Positions 1 through 8,995 are shown, numbered from the stretch's first letter. The stretch: DNA of 64,000 nt from Salipiger marinus (GCF_900100085.1 NZ_FNEJ01000006.1:202688-266687); one strand, 5' to 3'. Notes: a model not told the origin generated them from the letters alone. Translations and numbers: made by a program.

Positions 1-1
1 C

Positions 2-523
2 ACGCTCTTCGTGGCCTGCCTGCTCAACGAATTCATCCGCCGGTCCGACCGGGTGCGCATCGCCTGCATCGCGCAGCTCGTCAACGTGATCGCGCCTATC
101 CGGGCCGAGGCGGGCGGCCCCGCATGGCGGCAGTCGATCTACTGGCCCTATCAGCTGGCCTCCATCCACGGGCGCGGCACGGCCCTGCGCGTGGCGGTGG
201 ACGGGCCCAGCTATAACTGCGCCGTGGCCGATGACGTGGATTATCTGGACGTGGCCGCGGTTGAAGGGGACGGCATCGTGACGCTGTTCATGGTGAACCG
301 CCACCTGACCGAAGAGGCGGATCTGCGGCTGTCGCTGACCGGCTATCCCGGCGCCACGCTGCTGGACCATCAGGTGATCCAAGGGCATGACCTGATGGCC
401 ACCAACGGCCCCGGACGCGAACCCATCGCCCCGGTCGCGGGCCGCGGTCTGGCGGTCGAGGACGGCATGGTGGGCGGGGCGCTTGCGCCGCTGTCCTATC
501 ACGTCGTGCGGATCCGGGTCTGA
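2..523 (+). CDS. Alpha-L-arabinofuranosidase (GH51), C-terminal part
   Basis: The reading frame is open from the left edge, so only the last 173 or so residues of the enzyme are present and the catalytic barrel lies outside the window. What remains starts within the end of the barrel (a stretch with NEFIRRSDRV and AQLVNVIAPI) and continues into the C-terminal beta-sandwich typical of GH51 arabinofuranosidases (SIYWPYQL, LFMVNRH, ending LSYHVVRIRV). The enzyme removes arabinofuranosyl side chains from plant polysaccharide fragments. It ends 3 bases before the ABC ATPase start, so it is likely the first visible gene of a sugar-uptake operon. The family call comes from recognised sequence patterns and the context, so it is confident but not proven. 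Confidence 0.85.
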   Translation, partial: TLFVACLLNEFIRRSDRVRIACIAQLVNVIAPIRAEAGGPAWRQSIYWPYQLASIHGRGTALRVAVDGPSYNCAVADDVDYLDVAAVEGDGIVTLFMVNRHLTEEADLRLSLTGYPGATLLDHQVIQGHDLMATNGPGREPIAPVAGRGLAVEDGMVGGALAPLSYHVVRIRV

Positions 524-526
524 GCC

Positions 527-1597
527 ATGGCGGGCGTCAAGCTGACCAATGTCAGAAAGTCCTTCGGCGCGCATGACGTGATCAAGGACGTGTCGCTGGA
601 GGTGCCGAAGGGAGAATTCGGCGTCTTTGTCGGCCCCTCCGGCTGTGGCAAGTCCACCCTGCTGCGGATGATCGCGGGGCTGGAGGACACCAGCGGCGGG
701 CGCATCGAAATCGGCGGGCGCGACGTGACTCACGTGGAACCTGCCAAGCGCGGCGTGGCCATGGTGTTCCAGTCCTACGCGCTTTATCCGCATCTGTCGG
801 TGGCCGAGAACATGGGCTTTTCGCTGTCGCTGGCCCGGGTGCCGAAACAGCAGCGCGAGGAAAAAGTGCGCGAGGCCGCGCGCATCCTGCAGCTGACCGA
901 CCATCTGGACAAGAAGCCGTCCGCCCTGTCGGGCGGGCAGCGCCAGCGCGTCGCCATTGGCCGCGCCATCGTGCGCGAACCGGAGGTGTTCCTGTTCGAC
1001 GAACCGCTGTCGAATCTGGACGCCGAACTGCGGGTGCAGATGCGGCTGGAACTGACCCGGCTGCACCGGCAGATCGGCGCCACCATGATCTATGTGACCC
1101 ATGATCAGGTGGAGGCGATGACGCTGGCCGACGACATCTTCGTGCTGAAGGGCGGCCATGTGATGCAGGCGGGGCGTCCGCTGTCGCTTTATGACGATCC
1201 CGCCAACCGCTTTGTCGCGGGATTCATCGGCTCGCCCGCCATGAACTTTGTCGAGGCCCGCGTGACCGCCAGCGACGCGCAGGGATTTACCGCGCGCGCC
1301 GCAGAGGGAGAGCTGCGCGTGGCGATGACCCGCGACACCCCTGCCCCCGGCACCGATCTGGTGCTGGGCATCCGCCCCGAACATCTGCAGCCCGCCGAAC
1401 AGGGCCTGCCGGTAACGGTGGAAATGGCCGAAGAACTGGGCGGAAATTCCTATGTGCATGCGCGCAGCGCCACCGGCGCCGATCTGGTGTTCGAACGCCG
1501 CGGCTCGCGCGACCGGCTGGACGGGCAGCGCCTGCATCTGGGGGCGGATCCGCAGACCATCTACGCCTTCACCCCGGACGGGCAGAGGCTTCGCTAG
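527..1597 (+). CDS. Sugar ABC transporter ATP-binding protein (UgpC/MalK type)
   Basis: This 356-residue ATPase powers import through the two permeases encoded downstream. It has a Walker A motif GPSGCGKST near residue 37, a Q-loop (VFQSYALYPH), the signature LSGGQRQRVAIGRAI near residue 135, a Walker B ending in LFDEPLSNLDA and the H-loop in YVTHDQ. After residue 240 it continues into the TOBE/MOI domain that marks the CUT1 carbohydrate family (VLGIRPEHL). Length and domain order are normal for UgpC/MalK proteins. The ATPase gene precedes the binding-protein gene, whereas in many CUT1 operons it comes last. Substrate is inferred to be an arabinose-containing oligosaccharide from the upstream arabinofuranosidase. 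Confidence 0.95.
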   Translation: MAGVKLTNVRKSFGAHDVIKDVSLEVPKGEFGVFVGPSGCGKSTLLRMIAGLEDTSGGRIEIGGRDVTHVEPAKRGVAMVFQSYALYPHLSVAENMGFSLSLARVPKQQREEKVREAARILQLTDHLDKKPSALSGGQRQRVAIGRAIVREPEVFLFDEPLSNLDAELRVQMRLELTRLHRQIGATMIYVTHDQVEAMTLADDIFVLKGGHVMQAGRPLSLYDDPANRFVAGFIGSPAMNFVEARVTASDAQGFTARAAEGELRVAMTRDTPAPGTDLVLGIRPEHLQPAEQGLPVTVEMAEELGGNSYVHARSATGADLVFERRGSRDRLDGQRLHLGADPQTIYAFTPDGQRLR

Positions 1598-1641
1598 GGA
1601 CCAAGCCGCAGGAGGGCGGCCCCATCAAGGAGGAGGACACT

Positions 1642-2925
1642 ATGACTTACAAGGCATTCACTCTGGCCAGCGCCGTGGCGGCGCTGCTGGCGGGCGCTCC
1701 GGCCAGCGCGCAGCAGACCGTGACGTGGTGGGATTTCCTGTCCGGCGGCGACGGCGTGCGGATGAAGGCGCTGATCGACCAGTTCAACAGCGAACATCCC
1801 GACATTCAGGTGCAGGCCACCACGCTGGAATGGGGCGTGCCCTTTTACACCAAGGTGCGCACCTCTGCCGCCGTGGGCCGGGGCCCCGATGTCATGACCT
1901 ATCACCTGTCGCGCCTGCCGCTGGGGCTGGCCGAAGAGGTGCTGACCCCGATCACCGCCGAGGATCTGGACACGGCGGGGCTGGCGGAGGAGGATTTCTT
2001 TGCCACGGCGCTTGATGCCGGCAAGGACGCCGAGGGCGCGCTTTATGCCATCCCCTTCGACATCCACGCCATCGTTCTTTATTACAACGCCTCCTATCTG
2101 GAAGGCTCGCGCTTCCTGGATGACGAGGGCAAGCTGACCGGCATCGAAAGCCTCGCCGATTTCGAAGAGGCGCTGGCGCTCGCCGCAGAGAACGGCGCCG
2201 AATCCCCCGTGACCTATGCCACCGGCGATGATGGCGGCACCTATCGCGTGTTCTACACGCTGCTGGCGCAGCAGGGCGGCACGCTGATTTCCGACGAGGG
2301 CGAGATCCTGCCCGGCGACAGCACCGAAAAGGCGGTGCGCGCGGTCGAGATCATGACCAAATGGCATCAGGAGGGCTGGCAGCCGGAACAGGCGCTCTAT
2401 GAAGCCTCGGTCGCGCTTTTCACCTCCGGCAAGTCGGCCTTCCAGCTGAATGGCGTCTGGGAAGTGCCCACGATGACCGATCTGGAAGACGCGGGCGATC
2501 TGGGCTTCGACTGGGGTGCCGTCGAGATCCCGCAGCTGATGGACCAGCAGGTGACATGGGCCGACAGCCACGGCTTTGCCATCCCCGTGCAGGGCGACGC
2601 GCCCATGGATCCCGAAAAGCGCGAGGCGGTGATGACCGTGATCGGCTGGATGGAAAAGAACGCGATCCAGTGGGCCGATGCGGGCCATATCCCCGCCTAC
2701 AAGCCCGTGGCGGAAAGCGAGGAGTTTGCGGCGATGCAGCCCAATGCCACCTATGCCTCGCTTGCCGACCGCGCCGCCTATGACCCCCGGTCGGAAATCG
2801 CGGGCGTCGCCTCCCCCGCCTATGACGTGGCGATCAACATCATCTCTCCCGCGATCCACGGCTATCTGTCGCCCGAAGACGCGGTGGAGCAGATGAAGGC
2901 CGAGCTGCAGTCCCGTCTGCGCTGA
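1642..2925 (+). CDS. Carbohydrate ABC transporter solute-binding protein
   Basis: A 427-residue family 1 extracellular solute-binding protein. The first 23 residues form a Sec signal peptide (MTYKAF, hydrophobic core, cleavage after PASA). The mature protein starts QQTVTWWDF and has the two-lobed pattern with FNSEHPDIQVQ, VGRGPDVMTYH and the C-terminal SPEDAVEQMKAEL helix. It would capture the sugar in the periplasm and deliver it to the permease pair. The start is preceded by a strong ribosome binding site (AAGGAGGAGG). A hairpin directly after the stop codon probably protects this part of the message, as is usual for binding-protein genes that need more product than the permeases. Confidence 0.95.
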   Translation: MTYKAFTLASAVAALLAGAPASAQQTVTWWDFLSGGDGVRMKALIDQFNSEHPDIQVQATTLEWGVPFYTKVRTSAAVGRGPDVMTYHLSRLPLGLAEEVLTPITAEDLDTAGLAEEDFFATALDAGKDAEGALYAIPFDIHAIVLYYNASYLEGSRFLDDEGKLTGIESLADFEEALALAAENGAESPVTYATGDDGGTYRVFYTLLAQQGGTLISDEGEILPGDSTEKAVRAVEIMTKWHQEGWQPEQALYEASVALFTSGKSAFQLNGVWEVPTMTDLEDAGDLGFDWGAVEIPQLMDQQVTWADSHGFAIPVQGDAPMDPEKREAVMTVIGWMEKNAIQWADAGHIPAYKPVAESEEFAAMQPNATYASLADRAAYDPRSEIAGVASPAYDVAINIISPAIHGYLSPEDAVEQMKAELQSRLR

Positions 2926-2930
2926 CCCCC

Positions 2931-2961
2931 TGCCCCCGCCCGTGCCTGCGGCGCGGGGGCA
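2931..2961 (+). terminator. Intercistronic hairpin after the binding-protein gene
   Basis: A perfect 9-bp GC-rich stem (TGCCCCCGC with GCGGGGGCA) encloses a 13-base loop between the binding-protein stop and the first permease start. There is no run of T after it, so it looks like a partial terminator or an mRNA-stabilising stem that sets the binding-protein to permease ratio. Confidence 0.55.
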
Positions 2962-2987
2962 TTCCTGACAACAGAAAGAGCCCCGCC

Positions 2988-3875
2988 ATGGCCATGATCC
3001 GCAACCGGTCACGCCACCGCCTTGTGGCGCTGTCGCTGATCCTGCCCTTTGCCGCCATCTTCGCGCTGGTCTTTGCCTATCCCGTGGCCGAGGTGGTGCG
3101 GATGAGCTTTACCGACGCACCGCTGATCGGCGGCGGCGACTGGGTGGGCTGGGACAATTACGCCCGCCTGCTGTCGGACCGGCTGTTCTACACCTCGCTG
3201 AAAAACAACGGCTATTTCGTGCTGCTGACGGTGGTGCCGACCACGGCCATAGCTCTTGCCATCGCGCTGGCGGTCAACCGGCTGTCGGGGCGGATGCAGG
3301 CGCTGGCGCTGGTGCTGTTCTTTACCCCCTATGTGCTGCCGGTGTCGGTGGTCACGCAGATCTGGGCATGGATGCTGGATTTCCAGTTCGGCGTGCTGCA
3401 ACCGGTGATCGAATTCTTCACCGGCAAGCCGGTCCCGGTGTTCAAGAATCCCAACTGGGTGATGCCCGCCGTGGCGGTGGTGACGATCTGGTGGACCAAT
3501 GGCTTCAACGTGCTGCTGTTCCTTGCCGGGCTGCGCAACATCCCCACCGAGCTTTACGAGGCCGCAGCCCTGGACGGCGCCACCCGGCGGCAGCTGTTCG
3601 GGCGCATCACATGGCCGCTGCTGTGGCCGGTCACGGCGCTGGTGCTGACGCTGCAGCTGATCCTGCAGCTGAAGATCTTCGATCAGGTCTATCTGCTGTC
3701 CGAAGGCGGGCCGTTCAATTCCAGCTATGTGCTGCTGCTCATGGTCTATCGCGAGGCCTTCCAGCTGAACAACGGCGGCTATGCCGCAGCGGTGTCGCTG
3801 GTGCTGTTCCTGCTGATCGTCGTCATCTCGATCCTGCAATTCCAGATCCTGCGCATCGGAGGGCGCAAGTCATGA
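2988..3875 (+). CDS. Sugar ABC transporter permease (MalF/UgpA type)
   Basis: A 295-residue inner-membrane permease with six predicted hydrophobic segments. The first begins near residue 12 (LVALSLILPFAAIF). The EAA loop that docks to the ATPase is visible as ELYEAAALDGATRRQLFGRITWP near residue 190. The stop codon overlaps the next permease start by ATGA, which fits tight translational coupling of the two halves of the channel. It works with the second permease, the ATPase and the binding protein in this operon. Length and layout are ordinary for the CUT1 family. Confidence 0.94.
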   Translation: MAMIRNRSRHRLVALSLILPFAAIFALVFAYPVAEVVRMSFTDAPLIGGGDWVGWDNYARLLSDRLFYTSLKNNGYFVLLTVVPTTAIALAIALAVNRLSGRMQALALVLFFTPYVLPVSVVTQIWAWMLDFQFGVLQPVIEFFTGKPVPVFKNPNWVMPAVAVVTIWWTNGFNVLLFLAGLRNIPTELYEAAALDGATRRQLFGRITWPLLWPVTALVLTLQLILQLKIFDQVYLLSEGGPFNSSYVLLLMVYREAFQLNNGGYAAAVSLVLFLLIVVISILQFQILRIGGRKS

Positions 3876-4696
3876 CCCGCCGCATCGAAAACCTCTCGCT
3901 CACCGTGCTGACGCTGCTGGCCGGGCTCATCTGGATCTTCCCGCTCTACTGGGCTTTCGTCACCTCGCTGCGCTCTGAAAACCGCGTGGTCTCCGAAGAG
4001 GCGGGCGTCTGGCCGGACGAATTCAACCTGTCCTCCTATGTGGACGCGCTGTTCAACACCTCGCTGATGGACTGGTATGTCAATTCGATCGGCACCTCGC
4101 TCATCATCACCGCCATCGTGCTGCTGACCGGCATGATGTGCGCCTATGCGCTGAGCCAGATGGAATTCCCGGGCCGCCGCCTGCTTTACGGCATCGTGCT
4201 GGCCAGCTTCATGGTGCCCGCGCAGGCGCTGGTGGTGCCGCAGTTCATCCTGATGAACGATCTCGACCTCATCAACCGCTGGGGCGGCATCATCCTGCCG
4301 CAGCTGGTCGTGCCGGTGGTCATCATCGTCTACAAGCAGTTCTTCGACGCCGTGCCCAAGGAGATGCGCGAGGCGGTCACGCTGGATGGCGGCAGCGATT
4401 ACACCCTGCTGTTCCGCATCTACCTGCCGCTGAACTGGGGCATCACCACGGCGCTTGGCATCATCACCTTCATCATGAGCTGGAATGCCTTTCTCTGGCC
4501 CTTCCTCGTCATCACGACCGAGGACATGATGACCATTCCCGTGGGCATCACGCAGGTGAACGATGCCTTCGGCGTGGCCTATGCCCGGATCATGTCGGTG
4601 GCGCTGCTGGCGGCGGCCCCGGTGGTCATCGCCTATCTGATCTTCCAGAAGCGCGTGACCGAGGCGGTGATGATCTCCTCCGGCGTCAAGGGCTGA
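3872..4696 (+). CDS. Sugar ABC transporter permease (MalG/UgpE type)
   Basis: The second permease, 274 residues when started at the ATG in the ATGA overlap with the preceding gene. An in-frame extension further upstream is only read-through of the neighbouring gene in another frame. An N-terminal membrane helix (LTVLTLLAGLIWIFPLYWAF) is followed by a periplasmic loop and further helices. The EAA loop is visible as EMREAVTLDGGSDYTLLFRIYLP near residue 170. With the first permease it forms the inner-membrane pore for the arabinoside-type substrate. It is the last gene of the operon and faces the convergent GntR regulator. Confidence 0.94.
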   Translation: MTRRIENLSLTVLTLLAGLIWIFPLYWAFVTSLRSENRVVSEEAGVWPDEFNLSSYVDALFNTSLMDWYVNSIGTSLIITAIVLLTGMMCAYALSQMEFPGRRLLYGIVLASFMVPAQALVVPQFILMNDLDLINRWGGIILPQLVVPVVIIVYKQFFDAVPKEMREAVTLDGGSDYTLLFRIYLPLNWGITTALGIITFIMSWNAFLWPFLVITTEDMMTIPVGITQVNDAFGVAYARIMSVALLAAAPVVIAYLIFQKRVTEAVMISSGVKG

Positions 4697-4742
4697 TCCC
4701 CTGCGGCCGGTCGCTCCCTGACGGCTGCTGCCCTGCCGGCGC

Positions 4743-5522
4743 TCAGACCTTGAGCGTCGGCAGGCCCAGATCAAACACCGTGGTGCCCCGCGAATCAAGC
4801 AGCGCCGTATCCACCAGCTCCGTCATCAGCCGCCGCGCGCCCGCCGGATCCCGCGCCTCGATCCGTGCGAAGACGGCGGCATGTTCCTCCACCGGGTTGC
4901 GGGTGTGCGGGTTGGGCATGTCGCGGTAGCGAAAGGCGGTGGTATGGGCCACCGCCGCGCAGATCCCCGCCTCCAGCGCGCCCAGCACCGGGTTCTGCGA
5001 ACTGGTCAGGATGGCGCGATGAAAGCTGGCATCGGCATTGTGCCACGCGCTTTCCGTCATGTCGCAGGTGCGCATGTCATGCAGCGCGCGGCGGAAGGCG
5101 GCCAGATCGGCCTCGGTCCGGCGTTCGGCGGCAAAGGCGGCAGCGGGCGGCTCGATCATCGCCCGCATCTCGTACAGCGCGCGGATATACCAGTCGGGTG
5201 GCGCGCCGCTTTCAAAGCTCCAGCGCACCACATCCGGATCCAGCAGCGACCATTTCTCGCGCGGGGCCACCCGCGTGCCGCTGCGGGTGCGGGTGACCAG
5301 CATCCCCTTCCCCGCCAGCCGCCGCAGCGCCTCGCGATAGGCGCCGCGCGAAATGCCGGTTTCGGCAAGAAACACCATTTCCTTGGGCACAGGCTCGCCC
5401 ATGGCGATCTTGCCCGCGACGATCTGCCGTCCGAGCCAGTCCGCGATGGATTCGTTCTTGCGCTTGTCCTGTGTCCGCATCGCCTCGACCAGCGCCACGG
5501 CCTCATCCGTTTTCTCTGCCAT
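4743..5522 (-). CDS. GntR-family regulator, FadR/FCD subgroup
   Basis: A 259-residue transcription factor. The N-terminal winged helix runs from about residue 25 to 90 (IADWLGRQIVAGKI, GISRGAYREALRRLAGKGML). The C-terminal FCD effector domain is all-helical, with the usual metal-ligand pattern in NADASFHRAI and EEHAAVFARI. FCD regulators usually sense sugar acids or related carboxylates and act as repressors. It is convergent with the sugar ABC operon and is likely its local regulator, although no operator was identified. The start ATG is in good context and the protein has the family's usual length. Confidence 0.9.
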   Translation of the reverse strand: MAEKTDEAVALVEAMRTQDKRKNESIADWLGRQIVAGKIAMGEPVPKEMVFLAETGISRGAYREALRRLAGKGMLVTRTRSGTRVAPREKWSLLDPDVVRWSFESGAPPDWYIRALYEMRAMIEPPAAAFAAERRTEADLAAFRRALHDMRTCDMTESAWHNADASFHRAILTSSQNPVLGALEAGICAAVAHTTAFRYRDMPNPHTRNPVEEHAAVFARIEARDPAGARRLMTELVDTALLDSRGTTVFDLGLPTLKV

Positions 5523-5687
5523 AGGTCCACTCTAGCCGCCCGCACGCTGCTCCGCAGCAGCGAAAACGCGGCACGGGGCCCATGCAGGGCCGGAGACCGT
5601 CTGCCGTAGCCTAAAACTGGACAGCGGCGCAGAATGAAGGTAGCGCAGAACCGCTGGATTCCGCCGCAGAGGCAACATCCAGCAGCG

Positions 5688-5771
5688 GCCCGCGTGGTGG
5701 AAAGGTAGACACAGGGGACTTAAACTCCCCAGACTTCGGTCGTGCCGGTTCGATCCCGGCCGCGGGCACCA
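5688..5771 (+). tRNA. tRNA-Leu (anticodon UAA)
   Basis: An 84-nt tRNA including an encoded CCA end. The acceptor stem GCCCGCG pairs with CGCGGGC, the anticodon arm is GGGGA-CTTAAAC-TCCCC with TAA at 5721-5723, there is a long variable arm typical of leucine tRNAs, and the T arm contains GGTTCGATCC. It lies 91 bp outside the left prophage boundary. Before integration it would have sat tail to tail with the tRNA-Thr gene. Confidence 0.95.
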
Positions 5772-5862
5772 CCTCCACCCACGCAAATCCATGCCGACAG
5801 CCCCACCAAAGCCCCGAGCCGCCTAGGCCAGCAACCGCAATCCAGTGAACTCGAAGGAAAAC

Positions 5863-5908
5863 TGGTGCCCCCACACGGACTCGAACCGCGGACCTACTGA
5901 TTACAAAT
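5863..5908. repeat. attL, left copy of the 46-bp attachment core
   Basis: Identical over 46 bp to the 3' part of tRNA-Thr at 45719-45764, covering the CCA end, T arm, variable region and anticodon stem. It diverges immediately on both sides. The rest of the tRNA is missing here, so this is the remnant left after the phage replaced the 3' end of the gene. Confidence 0.95.
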
Positions 5909-6341
5909 TACGTCATACATGTTTGATAACAAGTAGTTAGGCGGAATGCATGACTAAACTAACAGTCAGAGTTTCAATCACTTAGCTTGAACCCCTGTCC
6001 CTGCTTAATCAAGCATGCGAGGAGAGAATCTCTGCGGGGCTCCTTACAAAGGAGGATCTGATTGCGCCCGATCCAATTATAAAACATTTGTTTATTCACA
6101 AGGAATTATGGGCGGGCGATGCAGAAAAAACCTCCATAGCTTAAGTCAGTTAACTGCAATCCTGACCAAGGCCGACAGAGATCTTGAGAGACACCCTCTG
6201 TGCGGATTCGAGCCTAAGGAAGGACGGGAAATCCTAAATTTGCACAAGCAGTGCGAGGGGGATTTCAACCACGAAACAATTTGCTACTGTCGAACACGAG
6301 GGGCAGGTACTGGCGTAGTACTTGGCAGGAGGGTGATACAC
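5909..6341 (+). other. Left-end region without a clear gene; possible gene remnant
   Basis: This 433-bp stretch lies between attL and the AAA ATPase. The ATPase frame is open for about 109 codons upstream of its chosen start, but the first half of that extension does not look like protein. In another frame, about 6000-6120 can be read as a protein-like piece (for example LLTKEDLIAPDPIIKHLFIH, ending TSIA then stop) with no ATG start, which suggests a decayed gene. The final bases hold the AGGAGG ribosome binding site of the ATPase (6328-6333). No RNA gene was recognised. Confidence 0.35.
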
Positions 6342-8633
6342 ATGGCTACGATCTCAACGATTAAAACACTTAGCGGCGTCGGCATCTTGGCAGACAAAAC
6401 CAGCAAAGATGCCATACCATCATTTCAAAAGTTTAATCTTGTCTACGGCTTTAACGGAACCGGAAAAAGCACGCTATCGCGCGTATTTTCTTGCCTCGAG
6501 GAGGGCAAGCATCACGATGCACTTCCTCCAGACTGCAGCTTTGAGATCGCGCTTGATGACGGCGTCACATACAAGGCGCCGAGCAGGCTGGAAGGCCTAG
6601 AAGGCCGAGTCTGCGTCTTCAACGATGATTTCGTTGAGCGAAATCTTCGGTGGAGAGAGGGCCGCGCATCATCAATTTTCTACATTAGCAAAGAGCAGTC
6701 CGATCTTGCAGCCAAACTTCGGATGAATCAGCAAGTCCTTACGGAAAAGGAGCGATCGCGGGACGCCGATCAGAAAATCGCCGATGAGCGAGAGAAATCT
6801 CTCAAGAGCTACCGTACAGAACGAGCCAAGTTGATTGCCAGCTCGCTGCACTTGGGCAACCGTAGATACGAAGCTAGGCAGCTGGAGAAGGACTACGAAA
6901 CGCTGCTATACAGCAAAGGCGCAAAATTAGAGGCAGATGCCCTTAATTCTCTGGTTGATGTAGTCCGCCTTACTGCGCCCCCCCCCGCTCTAAAGACTAT
7001 TTATATAGATATTGAAGGGATCTATGACACGGTACGAGTCGCACGACACTTGGCTGAGCTGAGTATCGGTACGGTAGTTTTAGAGGAAATGGTAAACCAC
7101 CCAGCGATGGTTCCTTGGCTGAAGGACGGCCATGATTATCACAGCGAGAACGACCTCGACACTTGCCTGTATTGTGGTAACCCGATCACCGATGCTCGGA
7201 AGCACACACTCGCTGAAGCACTGGACGACCAGCTTTCAAAGCTGATGAAAGACCTGAAATTCGAGGAAGTGAAGGCCTCAGAGCTTTTATTCGAGATCAA
7301 AGCTGCTTCCGAAGCCTGGCCAAAATCTACCGAGCTCGATTTGCAGCTAGCAGAGCGTTACGCTTCAGCTTACCGGGATACAAATAGCGCACTGCATTAT
7401 TTCATACCTATTATTGAGGAGGCGCGCCGAGTTCTCACTACCCGCGCAGAACAGCCAACATCTACCCTGCCAAACAAACTTCCGAGCCTTCAAGAAACTG
7501 AGGAACGAGCCGAACTACTCAAGGAGATGATCAATAGACAGAACGCTATTATAATTAAGCATAACGAAGCATTTAATAACTTCACAGAGCGCCAGAATAA
7601 CGCCCGTGACGCCATCAAGAAACACTACTTGGCTGACGGACAAGACAACTATGACGCACTCAATAAGTCGCTGGCGATTGCAAGTGAACGCGTCAAATCC
7701 ATTCAGAAAGAAATCGATAACCTGGAAAGCGACATTGCTGAGCTTAGCGCCAAGGTTCGAACCCATGGCCCTGCCGCGGATCAGATCACGAAGCTCGTTC
7801 GTGCCTACCTTGGCCACGGAGAGCTCACGATATACGCGGCCGACGAAGGTTACGAACTACGCCGACACGGCAAGATCGTCAAAGGAGCGCCGAGCGAAGG
7901 TGAAAAGACAGCCATTGCACTCTGCTATTTCCTCTCATCCTTGGAGGCAGACGATCGATCAATCAACGATTTGATCGTGGTCATTGACGATCCTATCTCA
8001 AGCCTCGACACCAAGGCCATGAACTATGCCTGCTCGCTCATCCTCTCACGTCTCGAAGGGGCTGCACAGCTTTTTCTCCTGACACACAATCAGCACTGTA
8101 TGAACGAGTTTAAAAAGGCTTGGCGTAAGCAGGCAGAGGCAGAACCTCCGACAGCCGCGTTGCTCTTTCTGGATGCTTTTATTCCCGAGGGATCGCAGGT
8201 GAGGAGCGCCCGCATCACCCATCTTCCGTCGCAGCTTTGTGCTTATGACTCCGAATACCATTTCCTGTGCCACAAGATGTTACAGTTTGAATTGGCTGTA
8301 GAAAGTTACTCGGAGTACTGGTTCATGATGCCAAACGTAATCCGACGGGTATTGGATGTTTTTCTTGCCTTCAAAGTTCCGGGAAGCCACCCACTGCAAC
8401 AGAAACTCAAAGCATTAACTAAGAAATATCCAGCCATAGATGACGTCCGCATCAAGGCCCTAGAGCGCTTGATCCAAGTAGAATCACACTCTGACAGCCT
8501 TGATGATCTCATTTCGCATTCGTCGATGACAATCGAGGAAACGCGGGACGCGAACGCAGCACTGCTCGAACTGATGGCAACGTCCGACGCCGACCACACC
8601 AAGGCGATCCGTCGGCAATGCAAGGCCGCGTGA
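6342..8633 (+). CDS. RloC-like AAA_13 ATPase with zinc-hook motif (putative anticodon-nuclease-type defence protein)
   Basis: A 763-residue SMC/ABC-type ATPase. ATG 6342 is chosen because AGGAGG lies 8 bases upstream. Walker A FNGTGKST is near residue 35, followed by the AAA_13 hallmark VFNDDFVERNL. A long coiled coil is interrupted by C275-LY-C278, the CxxC apex expected of the RloC zinc hook. The signature-like SEGEK is near 517, Walker B VVIDDPISSLD near 545 and the H-loop LTHNQH near 582. The C-terminal part would correspond to the PrrC/RloC tRNase region. There R668 and H716 could fit the Arg-Glu-His triad, but residue 672 is Asp rather than Glu, so nuclease activity is uncertain. Known RloC enzymes excise the tRNA wobble base on phage attack. 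GC is well below that of the phage core, and the gene lies against attL, so it looks like acquired defence cargo. Confidence 0.7.
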   Translation: MATISTIKTLSGVGILADKTSKDAIPSFQKFNLVYGFNGTGKSTLSRVFSCLEEGKHHDALPPDCSFEIALDDGVTYKAPSRLEGLEGRVCVFNDDFVERNLRWREGRASSIFYISKEQSDLAAKLRMNQQVLTEKERSRDADQKIADEREKSLKSYRTERAKLIASSLHLGNRRYEARQLEKDYETLLYSKGAKLEADALNSLVDVVRLTAPPPALKTIYIDIEGIYDTVRVARHLAELSIGTVVLEEMVNHPAMVPWLKDGHDYHSENDLDTCLYCGNPITDARKHTLAEALDDQLSKLMKDLKFEEVKASELLFEIKAASEAWPKSTELDLQLAERYASAYRDTNSALHYFIPIIEEARRVLTTRAEQPTSTLPNKLPSLQETEERAELLKEMINRQNAIIIKHNEAFNNFTERQNNARDAIKKHYLADGQDNYDALNKSLAIASERVKSIQKEIDNLESDIAELSAKVRTHGPAADQITKLVRAYLGHGELTIYAADEGYELRRHGKIVKGAPSEGEKTAIALCYFLSSLEADDRSINDLIVVIDDPISSLDTKAMNYACSLILSRLEGAAQLFLLTHNQHCMNEFKKAWRKQAEAEPPTAALLFLDAFIPEGSQVRSARITHLPSQLCAYDSEYHFLCHKMLQFELAVESYSEYWFMMPNVIRRVLDVFLAFKVPGSHPLQQKLKALTKKYPAIDDVRIKALERLIQVESHSDSLDDLISHSSMTIEETRDANAALLELMATSDADHTKAIRRQCKAA

Positions 8634-8731
8634 AACCTGCCGGAGAACACCACATCCTGTCGCCCGAGTCACTGTGCAAACATTCCGCGTCCGGTATGTA
8701 GTTGCCTGACCGGTCGAGCAGTTTATTCGCA

Positions 8732-8995
8732 CTATCGTTCTGTGATGCTGTGCTGCTGAATCTCTGGCGCGCATTCCCGGTCCCATGTCGTGTTGGTCTT
8801 AATGTCCAGCCGCAGGTTTTCGGGCCAGCGGTCCGACCGGACCTCGAGCTCTTCGCGCGTGAACCGCCTTGGCTGTTCCACGTCGCAGAAAAGCGGCCCC
8901 TCGGTCGGGACCAGCTCAAGCTTGCGCGCGGGGTCAGCGCAGCCAGTGGTCAGGCACATGCCGCAGATCAAAGTCAGGCAGCTGGTCAATCGCAT
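8732..8995 (-). CDS. Outer-membrane spanin lipoprotein (Rz1-like)
   Basis: An 87-residue protein starting MRLTSCLTLICGM with a lipoprotein signal and lipobox LTTGC, so cysteine 20 or so would be acylated. The remainder is polar and proline-containing. Its first 62 bases overlap the 3' end of the inner spanin gene in another frame, the classic Rz/Rz1 arrangement. With the inner spanin it would disrupt the outer membrane in the last step of lysis. It is the last gene of the leftward late operon and is convergent with the AAA ATPase. An upstream in-frame extension (MFLQSRETRRAI) has no lipoprotein signal and was not used. Confidence 0.75.
   Translation of the reverse strand: MRLTSCLTLICGMCLTTGCADPARKLELVPTEGPLFCDVEQPRRFTREELEVRSDRWPENLRLDIKTNTTWDRECAPEIQQHSITER

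Noticed and set aside
1594..3012. Long minus-strand open frames opposite the sugar-binding-protein gene and many similar ones elsewhere
   Set aside because: They mirror real genes in GC-rich DNA, are rich in Arg, His and Gly without domain patterns, and lack ribosome binding sites.
3368..3871. Upstream extension of the second sugar permease
   Set aside because: It is the first permease gene read in another frame; the ATGA overlap at 3872 gives the correct start.
6015..6341. Longer start for the AAA ATPase at 6015
   Set aside because: The added 109 residues do not resemble the family. ATG 6342 has an ideal AGGAGG at 8 bases and gives the normal N-terminus leading to Walker A.
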